Below, piece after piece: positions 49,427 to 58,156 of a DNA stretch of 64,000 bases. The stretch covers positions 124,001 through 188,000 of the forward strand of contig JARVLF010000009.1 of the NCBI GenBank assembly GCA_030849465.1. The letters run 5' to 3'. The position numbers and the translations under genes are program-made. Under the pieces are notes generated by a model that worked only from the letters and a program-made list of their open reading frames with translations, had not been told where the DNA came from and did no database searches. This DNA comes from Moesziomyces globuligerus. Lineage: Eukaryota > Basidiomycota > Ustilaginomycetes > Ustilaginales > Ustilaginaceae. Each line of letters begins with the position of its first letter. Position 1 is the stretch's first letter.

Positions 49427-51145
49427 ATGACACGCGCACGCGCGGCCGTCAGCCTCGCACAACGGCAGCTAGGTCCAACAGCTCTAGCAGCTCCGGCCAT
49501 GCCCGCCCGCACCGTGGCAAGATCGCTGGCAACAAGCGCAGCAGCGGCGTCGTCGCGCATGGGACGCGGTTCGCGATTCACCACTTCCAAGGACGGTCCC
49601 AAAGTGCGCATTCACAGCCGCAAGCTGCCTCCACGCCATCCACCTCACGAAGCCTCTTCCACCGCGCCAGGCCACGTGCAGCCTGAGCCGCAGCGACCTC
49701 CGGCTTCGCAGCCTGACTCGACATCCAACCAAGCCACCCGAGCCGAGCCCGCACAGAGTGAAACGGCCAGTGCGGCAGCAGCAGTACCGATGGATCCTTC
49801 GCTCAGCGTCCCTGTGGTCGTGCCCGATGCGCCGCAGGATGTGCTACAGCCTGCGTCTGCCGAGTTCGAGGGGGCGACGCGGCTGCTCTCGCAGTCGGCG
49901 CTCGTCGTGACGCGCGAGGTCGAGATGATGAACATCTTCCTCGGCTTCGAGCAGGCCAACAAGTATTCGTTGCATGCGCCCTCGGGCGAGCTCGTCGGCT
50001 ACCTCGCCGAAGAGGAGCAGGGTCTGCTCGGCGGTTCGTTGAAGCGTCAGCTCCTGCGCACGCACCGCCCCTTCCGTGCGACGGTGATGGACGTCTCGGG
50101 CAAACCGGTGCTCATGATCCGTCGGCCGTTTACGTGGATCAACTCGACCGCGCACATCTACGCCGTGCGTGCCGACTACCCCGTCGGCTACGGTGCACCG
50201 CAGGACGCCGACCTCGAGCTCATCGGCGAGGTGCAGCAGCGTTGGCACCTGTACAAGCGACGCTACGAACTCTTCCTTCGACGCACACACGACGCGGCCG
50301 AGACGTTCGAGCAGTTCGCTCAGATCGACGCTGGATTGCTCAGCTGGACCTTCCTCATGCAGGACGCGCAGAGCAGGTTGGTCGGCGCCATCGATCGCAA
50401 CTTCCGCGGCTTTGGGCGCGAGATCTTTACCGACACGGGTCAGTACGTGCTCCGCTTCGACTCGGTCGGTGAGACGGCCATGACCGACGCCAGACTCACT
50501 CCACCCGCAGACGCAAAGCGCGATCAGGGGCTGGCCGAAGGAAGGGAGCTGGTCGAGAGCCACGGGACCAGAGCGCTGTCGCTCGACGAGCGTGCAGTCG
50601 CGCTGGCGACCGCGGTCAGCATCGACTTTGACTACTTCAGCCGCCACTCGGAAGGCATGCATGGCGGCGGCGGCATCTTCCCCTGGTTCTACATGGGCGG
50701 TATGGGCGGCGGAAGCGGCGAGCCGGCCCAAGTCCCCCCCAGCGGCACGGGCGACAATGTGCCGGCCCAGTCACCTCCGGCGTCGGGAGATGGCGGATTT
50801 GGAACGGGCGTCGCAGGAGGAGGGATCGGGAGTGGGATGGACTACCCCTACGGAGCGTCGGAATCGGGCATGAGCGAGGACGGTCGACTGGGTCAGCCGC
50901 CGTCGAATGCAGGGTACGGGGACGAGGCACCGCAGCAGAACGATGCGCCCTGGTGGAACGCCGAGCAGCAGCAGCAGGGATCCGAGGGTGATGTGTGGGG
51001 GTCAGGCAGCTCGGACCCCTGGGCGGGCGCGCAGGACACGCAGCAGCCCGAAGAGAGCTTCTGGGGCAACTGGGGCGGTGGCGGCGGCGACAGCGGCGGC
51101 GACAGTGGCGGAGGAGGCTGGGGCGACTTTTTCGGCGACAATTGA
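49427..51145 (+). CDS. AIM25: Mitochondrial phospholipid-scramblase family protein (AIM25-like)
   Basis: From the ATG at 49427 the protein has 572 residues. The first ~45 (MTRARAAVSLAQRQLGPTAL and following RTVARSLATSAAAASS) are Arg/Ala/Ser-rich without acids, fitting a mitochondrial presequence. The scramblase domain spans about 145-410, with LLSQSALVVTREVEMMNIFL, FRATVMDVSGKPVLMIRRPF, GAIDRNFRGFGREIFTDTG and the last hydrophobic strand VALATAVSIDFDYFSR. A Gly/Ser/Trp-rich tail of ~150 residues with EDTQQPEE-type acidic patches ends in WGDFFGDN. Yeast Aim25 is mitochondrial. An ATG at 49310 would add 39 residues that mask the presequence, so it is not chosen. Converges on MGR2. Confidence 0.85.
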   Translation: MTRARAAVSLAQRQLGPTALAAPAMPARTVARSLATSAAAASSRMGRGSRFTTSKDGPKVRIHSRKLPPRHPPHEASSTAPGHVQPEPQRPPASQPDSTSNQATRAEPAQSETASAAAAVPMDPSLSVPVVVPDAPQDVLQPASAEFEGATRLLSQSALVVTREVEMMNIFLGFEQANKYSLHAPSGELVGYLAEEEQGLLGGSLKRQLLRTHRPFRATVMDVSGKPVLMIRRPFTWINSTAHIYAVRADYPVGYGAPQDADLELIGEVQQRWHLYKRRYELFLRRTHDAAETFEQFAQIDAGLLSWTFLMQDAQSRLVGAIDRNFRGFGREIFTDTGQYVLRFDSVGETAMTDARLTPPADAKRDQGLAEGRELVESHGTRALSLDERAVALATAVSIDFDYFSRHSEGMHGGGGIFPWFYMGGMGGGSGEPAQVPPSGTGDNVPAQSPPASGDGGFGTGVAGGGIGSGMDYPYGASESGMSEDGRLGQPPSNAGYGDEAPQQNDAPWWNAEQQQQGSEGDVWGSGSSDPWAGAQDTQQPEESFWGNWGGGGGDSGGDSGGGGWGDFFGDN

Positions 51146-51273
51146 AGCAGCAACTCCAAGACAAGCCTGGATACCGATTAGACAGATCTACTCAACCACC
51201 TTGTGTCGTGTGCGAGTATGTGGTGGTTTCGAAGAGGAGCTGGGGTAGTGTACACGTGGGAGGGTAGAGGGGT

Positions 51274-51749
51274 TTAGATGCGCTCCTTGATCTCGACGCC
51301 GTTTCTGGCTGCGTCTCGGAAGCGTTGCTGTTCTCTGAGAGCGATAAGGCGCTGAGCTGTGGAGAGGTTCGGGTTGGCTTCGATGCCCTCTGTCCTGAGG
51401 ACGGTGCCGATGGACATGAAGAAGCCAAACGTCGCTGCCGAGCTGAGCATGAACTGCGAGAGCGTACCGAGCGCGCCCCTGGGACCGGGGCCTGCACGGA
51501 GGATCTGGATGCCACCACCGATGAAGCCGATGGTGAGGCCGACGAGCGTACCCGTCATCGCACCCATCTTGACTGCGAGCCGTGCGCGCGCGCAGAGCAG
51601 AAAGAGGCGAGAAGGAGCAAGGCCTCGTCAGTACACCGATTGCCACGGCCTCTCGGGGTGTGCAAGGTTGTCAGGGGGTGGTGCTCACTCTTTTGAAAGA
51701 CGGTGGGTTCGGCACCAGGGATGCCCTGCATCTGAGGCGGAGGCGGCAT
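51274..51749 (-). CDS. MGR2: MGR2/ROMO1-type subunit of the TIM23 translocase
   Basis: Two exons (51689-51749 and 51274-51572) give 119 residues: MPPPPQMQGIPGAEPTVFQK, then IKMGAMTGTLVGLTIGFIGG. The pattern F-x-K-I-K-M-G-A-M-x-G, two Gly-rich membrane helices (about 22-44 and 60-80) and GPGPRGALGTLSQF and FGFFMSIGTVLR between and after them are family signatures. Mgr2 gates lateral release of preproteins from TIM23 in the inner membrane. The intron (51573-51688, donor GTGAGC, acceptor TCGCAG) splits the Ile codon. A C-terminal extension of ~35 charged residues (STAQRLIALREQQRFRDAAR) exceeds the animal ROMO1 length (79). A 245-bp divergent promoter separates it from the macrodomain gene. Confidence 0.93.
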
Positions 51750-51994
51750 GTTGGGCGAGAGCGACGAGCTGACGAACACCAAGCGGTGGTTGGGTGATGG
51801 GGTGGTGGAAGGATACGCGGCATGCTAGGCTTAGCTCGAGAGCCTTAAAAAGGGAGCAAACGGATCCGATGGCCGATGCTCCGGCGATCTAACACGTCTG
51901 CGCTCATGCCTCCACATGACATTGTGCATGCTCGGACCTTCGGCACCTTTGCCTCCCACCACCTCTCAACTTTGCCTGCTCGAGTTCGATCACG

Positions 51995-52737
51995 ATGACG
52001 AGCCTGAGCGCCATACCGACGCTCGCGTCGCTGTACGCCTCATCTACGCTTTCTCGGCCTGCGGCTTCGTCTCTCGCCTCGGCCATCTATCCGTTCTCCT
52101 CGCTCGTCTCGGTGCACTGCGGCGACATCACGGCGCTGCGCGTCGAGGCGATCGTCAATGCGGCCAACACGTCTCTGCTCGGTGGCGGCGGTGTCGACGG
52201 TGCGATCCACCGTGCTGCAGGTCCTTTGCTACTCGACGAATGCAGGAAGCTGAACGGATGTGCTACGGGCGAGGCGAAACGTACGAGCGGATACGATCTG
52301 GCTGCAGACCACGTCATCCATACCGTAGGCCCTGTCTACTCGTCGCACAACCCCAAAGAGGCAGAACGTCTCCTGCGAAACGCCTACAAGAACAGCCTCG
52401 ATCAGGTTAAGCTAGCCGGCGCCCGCTCCGTCGCGTTTCCCAGCATCTCAACTGGCGTCTACGCCTATCCCTTTGACAAGGCCGCTGCAACAGCGCTCGA
52501 TGAAATCGGACAGTGGCTCGAACACAGCGACAACTACAAACAAGTAAGCTCGCCCCCTCACACCCAAATCTCAAATCCCTGAGCTTGAAGCGATACTGAC
52601 GGAGAACGTGCATCCGACGACAGATCGACAGGATCGTCCTCTGCTGCTTCTCCCAGAAGGACTACGACAAGTACCTCGAGCTCGCACCGAGCCACTTTCC
52701 ACCGCAGGACATGTTCGACGAGTACGCCGAGACCTAG
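51995..52737 (+). CDS. MacroD-type macrodomain protein (ADP-ribosyl hydrolase candidate)
   Basis: Two exons (51995-52543 and 52624-52737) give 220 residues. The ADP-ribose site is intact: [20 protein letters not shown] (39-58), then [17 protein letters not shown] (about 59-75), the MacroD signature, and [15 protein letters not shown] near the distal loop. Splicing (donor GTAAGC, CTGAC branch, acceptor GACAG) appends [17 protein letters not shown], the last strand and helix of the domain. MacroD enzymes remove mono-ADP-ribose from acidic residues, O-acetyl-ADP-ribose and nucleic-acid ends. The first ~35 residues are Ser/Ala/Leu-rich ([17 protein letters not shown]), perhaps a weak mitochondrial signal. 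A second strand or partner is not needed. Activity is predicted, not shown. Confidence 0.92.
52544..52623 (+). other. Intron in the macrodomain gene
   Basis: An 80-nt intron: donor GTAAGC, branch CTGAC near 52596, acceptor GACAG, phase 0. Confidence 0.85.
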
Positions 52738-52870
52738 CCATCCTTCGAATAAGCGGCGGGGCTAAGTCAAGTCCAAGCCATGGAATCTGTCGCATGTGTT
52801 TTCGTATTTTTGTCAAGGGTTGTGTTGTGCAATGGTGAGGACGACCGAGTTGCGCCTCGCGGCGGGGAGA

Positions 52871-54085
52871 TCAGTAATCGGTGCCACGGGAGACGACCTC
52901 CTTGCACGTGGGACGAAGCAGGATGGTGTGTTCGTACTGGGCGGTCATTGCGCCTGCGATATCGCAGAGGGGCGGGTAGTCCTGTACGACGCCGAGCGAG
53001 ACGAGGTGCTTGAGGCCGAGGAGGTAGTTCTTCTCTCCGACGCGGTCGAGGTATCGCCTGCAGAAGGGGAGCGAGTCAAAGTGCTTGTTGATGGTGCGGA
53101 GCAAGCCGTGCGCCGAGTGGACGCGGATGGGGATCGACTTTGGCAGCCTCGCCTTTCTCGCGTAGTGGGAGCACTCTCCCTGATCGATGACGTATCCGCG
53201 ACCGGTGGAGCCGAAGGTCTCGATGGCATAGTACTCGCCCTCCTCCATCTTGACGTCGAGGTCGGGCATGGCGACGATGGGGACGGACTTGCCGCCGTGG
53301 ATCGAGTAGCGTTCGATCGAGTGACCGTTGAGGTTCTGCACGCACTTGACCTGGTGTGTCTTTCCGTTTGCCTCGAACTCGTGCGACTCCATCACCTCCT
53401 GGATCGCCGCGCCGATCTCGCCGAGGCGAGCGTCGATGCCGGCCGCCTGGATGCCGGCGTTGGTGGCCGCCTTGACCGCCGCGAGCAGCGGATCCCAGGT
53501 GGGCTCAAAGTTGAGCGTAAACGCCGAGTCGACGATGCGACCCTTTACGTGCACGCCAAAGTCGACCTTGAGAACGTCCGAGGCCTGGAGGACGCGCTTG
53601 TCGCCTGCGTTGGGCGTGTAGTGCGCGGCGCACTCGTTGACCGAGACACCGGTGGGGAAGCCGATGCCGGACTCGAAGCCCTCGGCCTCGACGAGCGCGC
53701 GCGTGCCGTCCTCGACGAGCTCGGCGATCTCGATCATGCTCATGCCGGGCTTGATGGTCGCCTGGGCGTACTGACGCACCTGGCGATGCACCTCGGCGGC
53801 GCGACGGATGATGTTGTAGTCAAAGCCGTCCTCCTGCTGCACGATGCGCTCGCGCTCGCGCAGCTCCTCGTCGGTGACGCGCTTGCGCTCTTCGCTGAAC
53901 TTGGACGTGTCGTACTGCTGGATCTCGCCGACGGGATACTTGCCGTTGGTGAAGATCTTTGTGAGGCCGACGCGCGGCGGCACGGTCTGGGTGAGCTTGG
54001 CCTTGGACTTCTTCTTCTTCTTCTTGTTCTTCTTCTTCTTCTTGGCGGCACCGGTAGCGGCGGCGGCTCCAGCCTCGTCGTCGTC

Positions 54086-54116
<31 letters not shown>

Positions 54117-54265
54117 TCGTCGTTGTCGTGGTCGCCGTTGGTCTGACCGTTGGTGTTACCGTTGGTGGCGGGGAGGTTGGTCTGGGCGAGCTGGTCGGCG
54201 ACCTTGTCGACGGACGTCGCAGCGCCGTTGGTAGCAGCAGCAGCAGCAGCAGCAGCAGCAGTCAT
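52871..54265 (-). CDS. MAP2: Methionine aminopeptidase 2
   Basis: 464 residues from the ATG at 54265. It removes the initiator Met from nascent proteins whose second residue is small. The N-terminus has an Ala run, an Asp/Glu block ([15 protein letters not shown]) and a Lys block ([19 protein letters not shown]), the poly-acid/poly-Lys layout of type 2 enzymes that associate with ribosomes. The pita-bread catalytic domain shows [27 protein letters not shown] (two metal Asp), [18 protein letters not shown] (metal His region), [16 protein letters not shown] (metal Glu) and a terminal [20 protein letters not shown] (metal Glu). The family's helical insert is present. The TTG-started extension upstream is ignored. 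It is divergent from ADE4, whose product needs this type of processing. It converges on the macrodomain gene, 133 bp apart. Confidence 0.97.
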
Positions 54266-54661
54266 GTTGGATGAAGCTTCTGCTGCAGATGGATGCAGGT
54301 GATGGAGAGTGGAGGATAGGAAGTCGCCCCGGCGTTGCTGCGAGTCGAGTCGAGTCGAGCCACTTTTTCTGGCTTCAGGCTCCGTCAGGAATGGATTCGA
54401 CTTGGCCAAGAGCAAGAGCTTCTCGGGCGGCAGCAGATCGTAGTTTTATTTACACCCGATGCCGAGCGGACACGAGTGGAAATCGGGATTCGAGAGAGAC
54501 AAGCGGCGTGACTCGGCCCCCCACACCCCACCGACTGAGCGCTGCGTGCTGAGTGACGGTGACCGAGGCCTCTTTTTCATTCGTATCTGCGAATCGGAAG
54601 GACCGAAGCGCCGACATGCTCCCCATCGGGCGCATCCCACTACCAAGGCTAGGCCGAGGCC

Positions 54662-54694
54662 GAGAAGCAGCTGAGAAGCAGCTGAGAAGCAGCT
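54662..54694. repeat. 11-bp tandem repeat, three copies
   Basis: Three perfect copies of gagaagcagct. Confidence 0.9.
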
Positions 54695-54708
54695 GGCCTC
54701 GTTGGAAC

Positions 54709-54715
54709 TGAGTCA
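54709..54715. promoter_or_regulatory. TGAGTCA, Gcn4-type bZIP site in the MAP2-ADE4 promoter
   Basis: A perfect TGASTCA heptamer 618 bp upstream of ADE4 and 444 bp upstream of MAP2. In yeast, ADE4 responds to Gcn4 and Bas1, which share the TGACTC core. By chance about one such heptamer is expected per 8 kb. Confidence 0.4.
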
Positions 54716-55037
54716 AATTTTTGTGGGTTCCTGTTGTTGCCTCTCGGCCACAATTTCAAAAAAAAAAAAAAAAGCGCTACGGAAAGATCCGTCCATGGGT
54801 GCGAGAGATGAGAGAGAGGAAGAGGTTCGACCGCAGACCGTGCGGACGCTTTGGGCGAATTGATCTCTAGTCCTTGCGTCGGAAATGCCGAAAGCAGACC
54901 AGCAGCAGCAGATGCGAACCGCAGATGAAGAACCAAAGGGGAAAAGAAAAAAAAATGTGTGTCGGAAGGTTAGCCGATGGAGCAGCGAGGCAAAGAAGCT
55001 TTGCAGCGTCGAGACCCTGATTCTGTGGTTTGGGGAT

Positions 55038-55040
<3 letters not shown>

Positions 55041-55073
<33 letters not shown>
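55041..55073. repeat. CAG trinucleotide repeat, 11 units
   Basis: Eleven CAG units, about 260 bp before the ADE4 start, probably upstream of or within its leader. Confidence 0.95.
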
Positions 55074-55076
<3 letters not shown>

Positions 55077-55332
55077 TTCGGCATGGGAAGAGAGATTCTG
55101 AGCGGCAGCCCCACCAATCAATCCCCAATCGCAGCCGATTCGCAGAGCCAGAACCAGAGCCAGAGCCAGAGCCAGAGGCTTCGATAGGCTCGCTTGCTCT
55201 GATTCGCGCTCATACATCTTGGACTCGGCGTCGCCTCCTTGCCTTCTCTCCTCTAGGTCTCCACCTCGCCCATCCTCTCGCTCCCTCCTTTCTCCCCCTC
55301 AAAGGTACCTGCGCCTTGCTCGGTCGTGCGTC

Positions 55333-57129
55333 ATGTGTGGCATCACTGCGCTCCTCCTCGCCTCGGTCGACCAGTCGGCCGCGCCCGAGATCAACGAGGC
55401 GCTCTCGCTCCTCCAGCACCGTGGCCAGGATGCCGCCGGCATCGTCACCTGCGGCAACAAGGGTCGCTTCTACCAGTGCAAGGCAAACGGCATGGTCCGC
55501 GACGTCTTTGACGTAAACGCCATCGCACGCCTCCAGGGCAACATGGGCGTCGGCCACGTCCGCTACCCCACCGCTGGCTCCTCGGCCCACTCCGAGGCGC
55601 AGCCCTTCTACGTCAACTCGCCCTACGGCATTACCTTTGCCCACAACGGCAACCTCATCAACACCGACGAGCTTCGTCGCTTCCTCGACGCAGACGCGCA
55701 TCGCCACATCAACACCGACTCGGACTCGGAGGTCCTCCTCAACATCTTTGCCAACAACCTCCAGAAGACGGGCAAATTCCGCATCAACGAGGAGGACATC
55801 TTCACCGCCATCCGCGACCTCATGAAGCAGTGCAAGGGCGGCTACACCTGCATCGCCATGCTCGCCGGCTTTGGCATCATCGCCTTCCGCGACCCCAACG
55901 GCATCCGTCCGCTCGGCATGTGCTCCCGCCCCGCATCGGCCGCCGAAGCAGCCGGCCTGCCCCTCGAGGGCCACGGCAAGGACTACTGCTTCACCTCCGA
56001 GTCGGTCGTCTGCGACGCGCTCGGCTTTGAGGACTTTGAGGACATCAAGGCGGGCGAGGCCGTCATCATCACCAAGCACGCCGTCTCGCGTCGCATCCTC
56101 ACGCCGCCCGCCGACTCGCCCGACGCCTACGCCTTTTCGCCCGACATCTTTGAGTACGTTTACTTTGCGCGTCCCGACAGCGTCATGGACGGCGTCTCGG
56201 TCTACCGCTCGCGCATGGCCATGGGCGACAAGCTCGCCGACGAGGTGCGTCGCCAGCTCCAGTCCACGGGCGAGAGCATCGACGTGGTGATCCCCGTGCC
56301 CGACACATCGCGCGTCGCAGCGCTGCAGCTCGCCCAGAACCTCGGCGTGCCGTACCGCGAGGGCTTCATCAAGAACCGCTACGTCGGCCGCACGTTCATC
56401 ATGCCCGGCCAGAGCGTGCGCCGCAAAAACGTGCGCCGCAAGCTCAACGCCATGGCGCTCGAGTTTGCGGGCAAAAACGTGCTCATCGTCGACGACTCGA
56501 TCGTGCGCGGCACCACGTCCAAGGAGATCATCCAGATGGCGCGCGACGCCGGCGCGAGAAAGGTCATCATGGCCTCGTGCGCGCCGCCCATCCGCTACTC
56601 GAACGTGTACGGCATCGACATGCCCTCGCGCCAGGAGCTCGTCGCCTACGGACGCACCGTCGAGCAGGTCGCCGAATACATCCACGCCGACATGGTGATC
56701 TACCAGACGCTCGACGACCTCATCGACTCGGTGCAGCAGTTCAACCCCGCGCTCAAGCAGTTTGACTGCTCCGTCTTTGACGGCAAGTACGTCACCGGCG
56801 GCGTCGACGCCGAGTACATTGCGCATCTCGAGCATCTCCGCAGCGAAAACGCAAAGGCCAAAAAGGCCGCCGGCAAGATCCCCGTCATCGCAGAGAGCCA
56901 GAAGAAGATCTATGCGAGCCGCGCCAGCCCCGCCGCTTCGAGCGTCGCTGGCGGCGACGACAAGATGCTCGCCGAACCCGCAGCCAACGGCTCCGTCGCC
57001 AACGGCAACCGCAAGCGTAGGCTCGACCAGGACGAGATCGACGAAGAGGAAAAGCAGCAGGACGTCGGCTGCTCCGGCCCCATGAACGGCGCCGACGACA
57101 TTGGCCTCTTCAACAGCTGGACGCGCTAG
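55333..57129 (+). CDS. ADE4: Amidophosphoribosyltransferase (glutamine PRPP amidotransferase), first step of purine synthesis
   Basis: 598 residues from MCGITALLLASVDQ. Cys2 becomes the N-terminal nucleophile of the class II glutaminase once Met is removed, so the ATG at 55333 is fixed by biology even though the frame opens 114 nt earlier. Glutaminase features are LLQHRGQDAAGIVTC, GHVRYPTAGSS and FAHNGNLIN. The phosphoribosyl-transfer half has KNRYVGRTFIMPGQ and the PRPP loop VLIVDDSIVRGTTSKEI (about 381-397). It makes 5-phosphoribosylamine in the cytosol and is the feedback-controlled entry to IMP. A ~90-residue tail after the core is Ala/Lys/Glu-rich. No introns. Its 3' end faces the CCDC12 gene, 169 bp apart. 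Confidence 0.97.
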   Translation: MCGITALLLASVDQSAAPEINEALSLLQHRGQDAAGIVTCGNKGRFYQCKANGMVRDVFDVNAIARLQGNMGVGHVRYPTAGSSAHSEAQPFYVNSPYGITFAHNGNLINTDELRRFLDADAHRHINTDSDSEVLLNIFANNLQKTGKFRINEEDIFTAIRDLMKQCKGGYTCIAMLAGFGIIAFRDPNGIRPLGMCSRPASAAEAAGLPLEGHGKDYCFTSESVVCDALGFEDFEDIKAGEAVIITKHAVSRRILTPPADSPDAYAFSPDIFEYVYFARPDSVMDGVSVYRSRMAMGDKLADEVRRQLQSTGESIDVVIPVPDTSRVAALQLAQNLGVPYREGFIKNRYVGRTFIMPGQSVRRKNVRRKLNAMALEFAGKNVLIVDDSIVRGTTSKEIIQMARDAGARKVIMASCAPPIRYSNVYGIDMPSRQELVAYGRTVEQVAEYIHADMVIYQTLDDLIDSVQQFNPALKQFDCSVFDGKYVTGGVDAEYIAHLEHLRSENAKAKKAAGKIPVIAESQKKIYASRASPAASSVAGGDDKMLAEPAANGSVANGNRKRRLDQDEIDEEEKQQDVGCSGPMNGADDIGLFNSWTR

Positions 57130-57298
57130 ACCGGTACCCTTGCAAAAAGAATGCGTGCAGTGCGCTGCATCGTCTCGTGGGTTCCCAGATCGGTATGAAT
57201 AATGCTACCTCCTAGCAGTGCTGACCGTGGTCTGCGTGTGTGAATGGGTTGGATTGCGTACAAGTACAGGATGGAGATGATACAGAGTGTGCGGAAGG

Positions 57299-57919
57299 CT
57301 ATTCGTCCTCGCTTGATTCCGAGTCGGTTAGAGGTGAGGCTGGATCGAGGTCGGCGGTGGCTGTGGCGGCGATTTCGGCGCTGATCCCTGCGATGTTGGC
57401 CTCGTTGCGGTCGGCGCTATTGGCGTCGAGCCCGGCGGCCTTTTGTTGCGCCTGAATCCTTTGTCCTGCCACAAGCAACGAATAGATCACTACGGTCAGT
57501 CTCGATCCCACTAGTCTCTACCTTTGGAGAGGGGAGGGGAGCTTACGGATGAGGACGAGGATGGCGTGTTTGTCGGCGCGTTCGAGGCGAGCGAGCCGTT
57601 TGTCGAGGTCGCGTTTGAGGTCCCAGTTGGCGCGTTTGGGGGCGATGTTGTGCAGGTCGAGATCCTCGTCGCGCGCTCGCTGATCGGCGACCATGGTCTC
57701 GCGCTCGATGTTGGCTGTGTCCTTCTCCACCGTATCGGCGAGGTGGCGCGCCGAAGTCAAGCGACGCATCTGTCGCGTGAGCGGATCGTAGTTGCGAAAG
57801 TGTCGCTGCACCATCACCGCCTCGGTCGACGAAGCCGTGCCGTTCTGCTCGGCCGTCCGACGCTGACGAAGCAGCAGCAGCTTCTCCCTCCGCGCCTGCG
57901 AGAACTCTTCCATCGACAT
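57299..57919 (-). CDS. CCDC12/Cwf18-type pre-mRNA splicing factor
   Basis: Two exons (57547-57919 and 57299-57465) give 179 residues. It opens MSMEEFSQARREKLLLLRQR; the middle holds RHFRNYDPLT, and the end carries LDLHNIAPKRANWDLKRDLD and, across the splice, HAILVLIRQRIQAQQKAAG. The N-x-A-P-x-K/R-x-x-W-D-L-K-R-D motif and the following coiled coil define the Cwf18/CCDC12 family, part of the activated spliceosome around the Prp19-related complex. The 81-nt intron uses donor GTAAGC, CTGAC branch and acceptor GGCAG. A nearer GTAG would give LILIYS in place of the conserved LIR-x-R and is disfavoured. The tail is acidic (DSESSEDE). The nuclear role is inferred from family. Confidence 0.88.
57466..57546 (-). 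other. Intron in the CCDC12-like gene
   Basis: An 81-nt intron with donor GTAAGC, a branch CTGAC and a GGCAG acceptor about 35 nt after it. A second possible acceptor (CGTAG, just after the branch) stays in frame but sits too close and spoils the conserved helix. Confidence 0.75.
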
Positions 57920-58156
57920 GGTTCCGAGGAGAGGCAAGGTGAAGAGTGGTGGTGGTGGTGGTGGGGCAAGATGGGCCAATTTGGACGCGTCGGAAGTCGG
58001 AACTTGGAACCGCCGCAAACTCGGCTCAGCTCAGCCCACCTCGAATAGGGTCCTTGGACTCGACACTGACCTTGTCATCCTCACCCATCACTCACCACCA
58101 TCGAGCATGTTATAGGTTACAGCCATTCACCATTGAGCTGGAGAGCTGAGTGCACT

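Larger units (their letters stand above)
54266..55332. promoter_or_regulatory. Divergent promoter between MAP2 and ADE4
   Basis: 1,067 bp rich in simple sequence: an 11-bp repeat (gagaagcagct, three copies, 54662-54694), a TGAGTCA site (54709-54715), A16 at 54758-54773, eleven CAG units at 55041-55073 and a gccaga hexamer repeat at about 55146-55176. The last 100 bp before ADE4 are pyrimidine-rich. No separate gene is supported. Confidence 0.65.

Noticed and set aside
55210..56835. 541-codon open frame on the - strand
   Set aside because: Exact antisense of ADE4, made of Val/Asp/Gly-rich shadow sequence with no recognisable motif.
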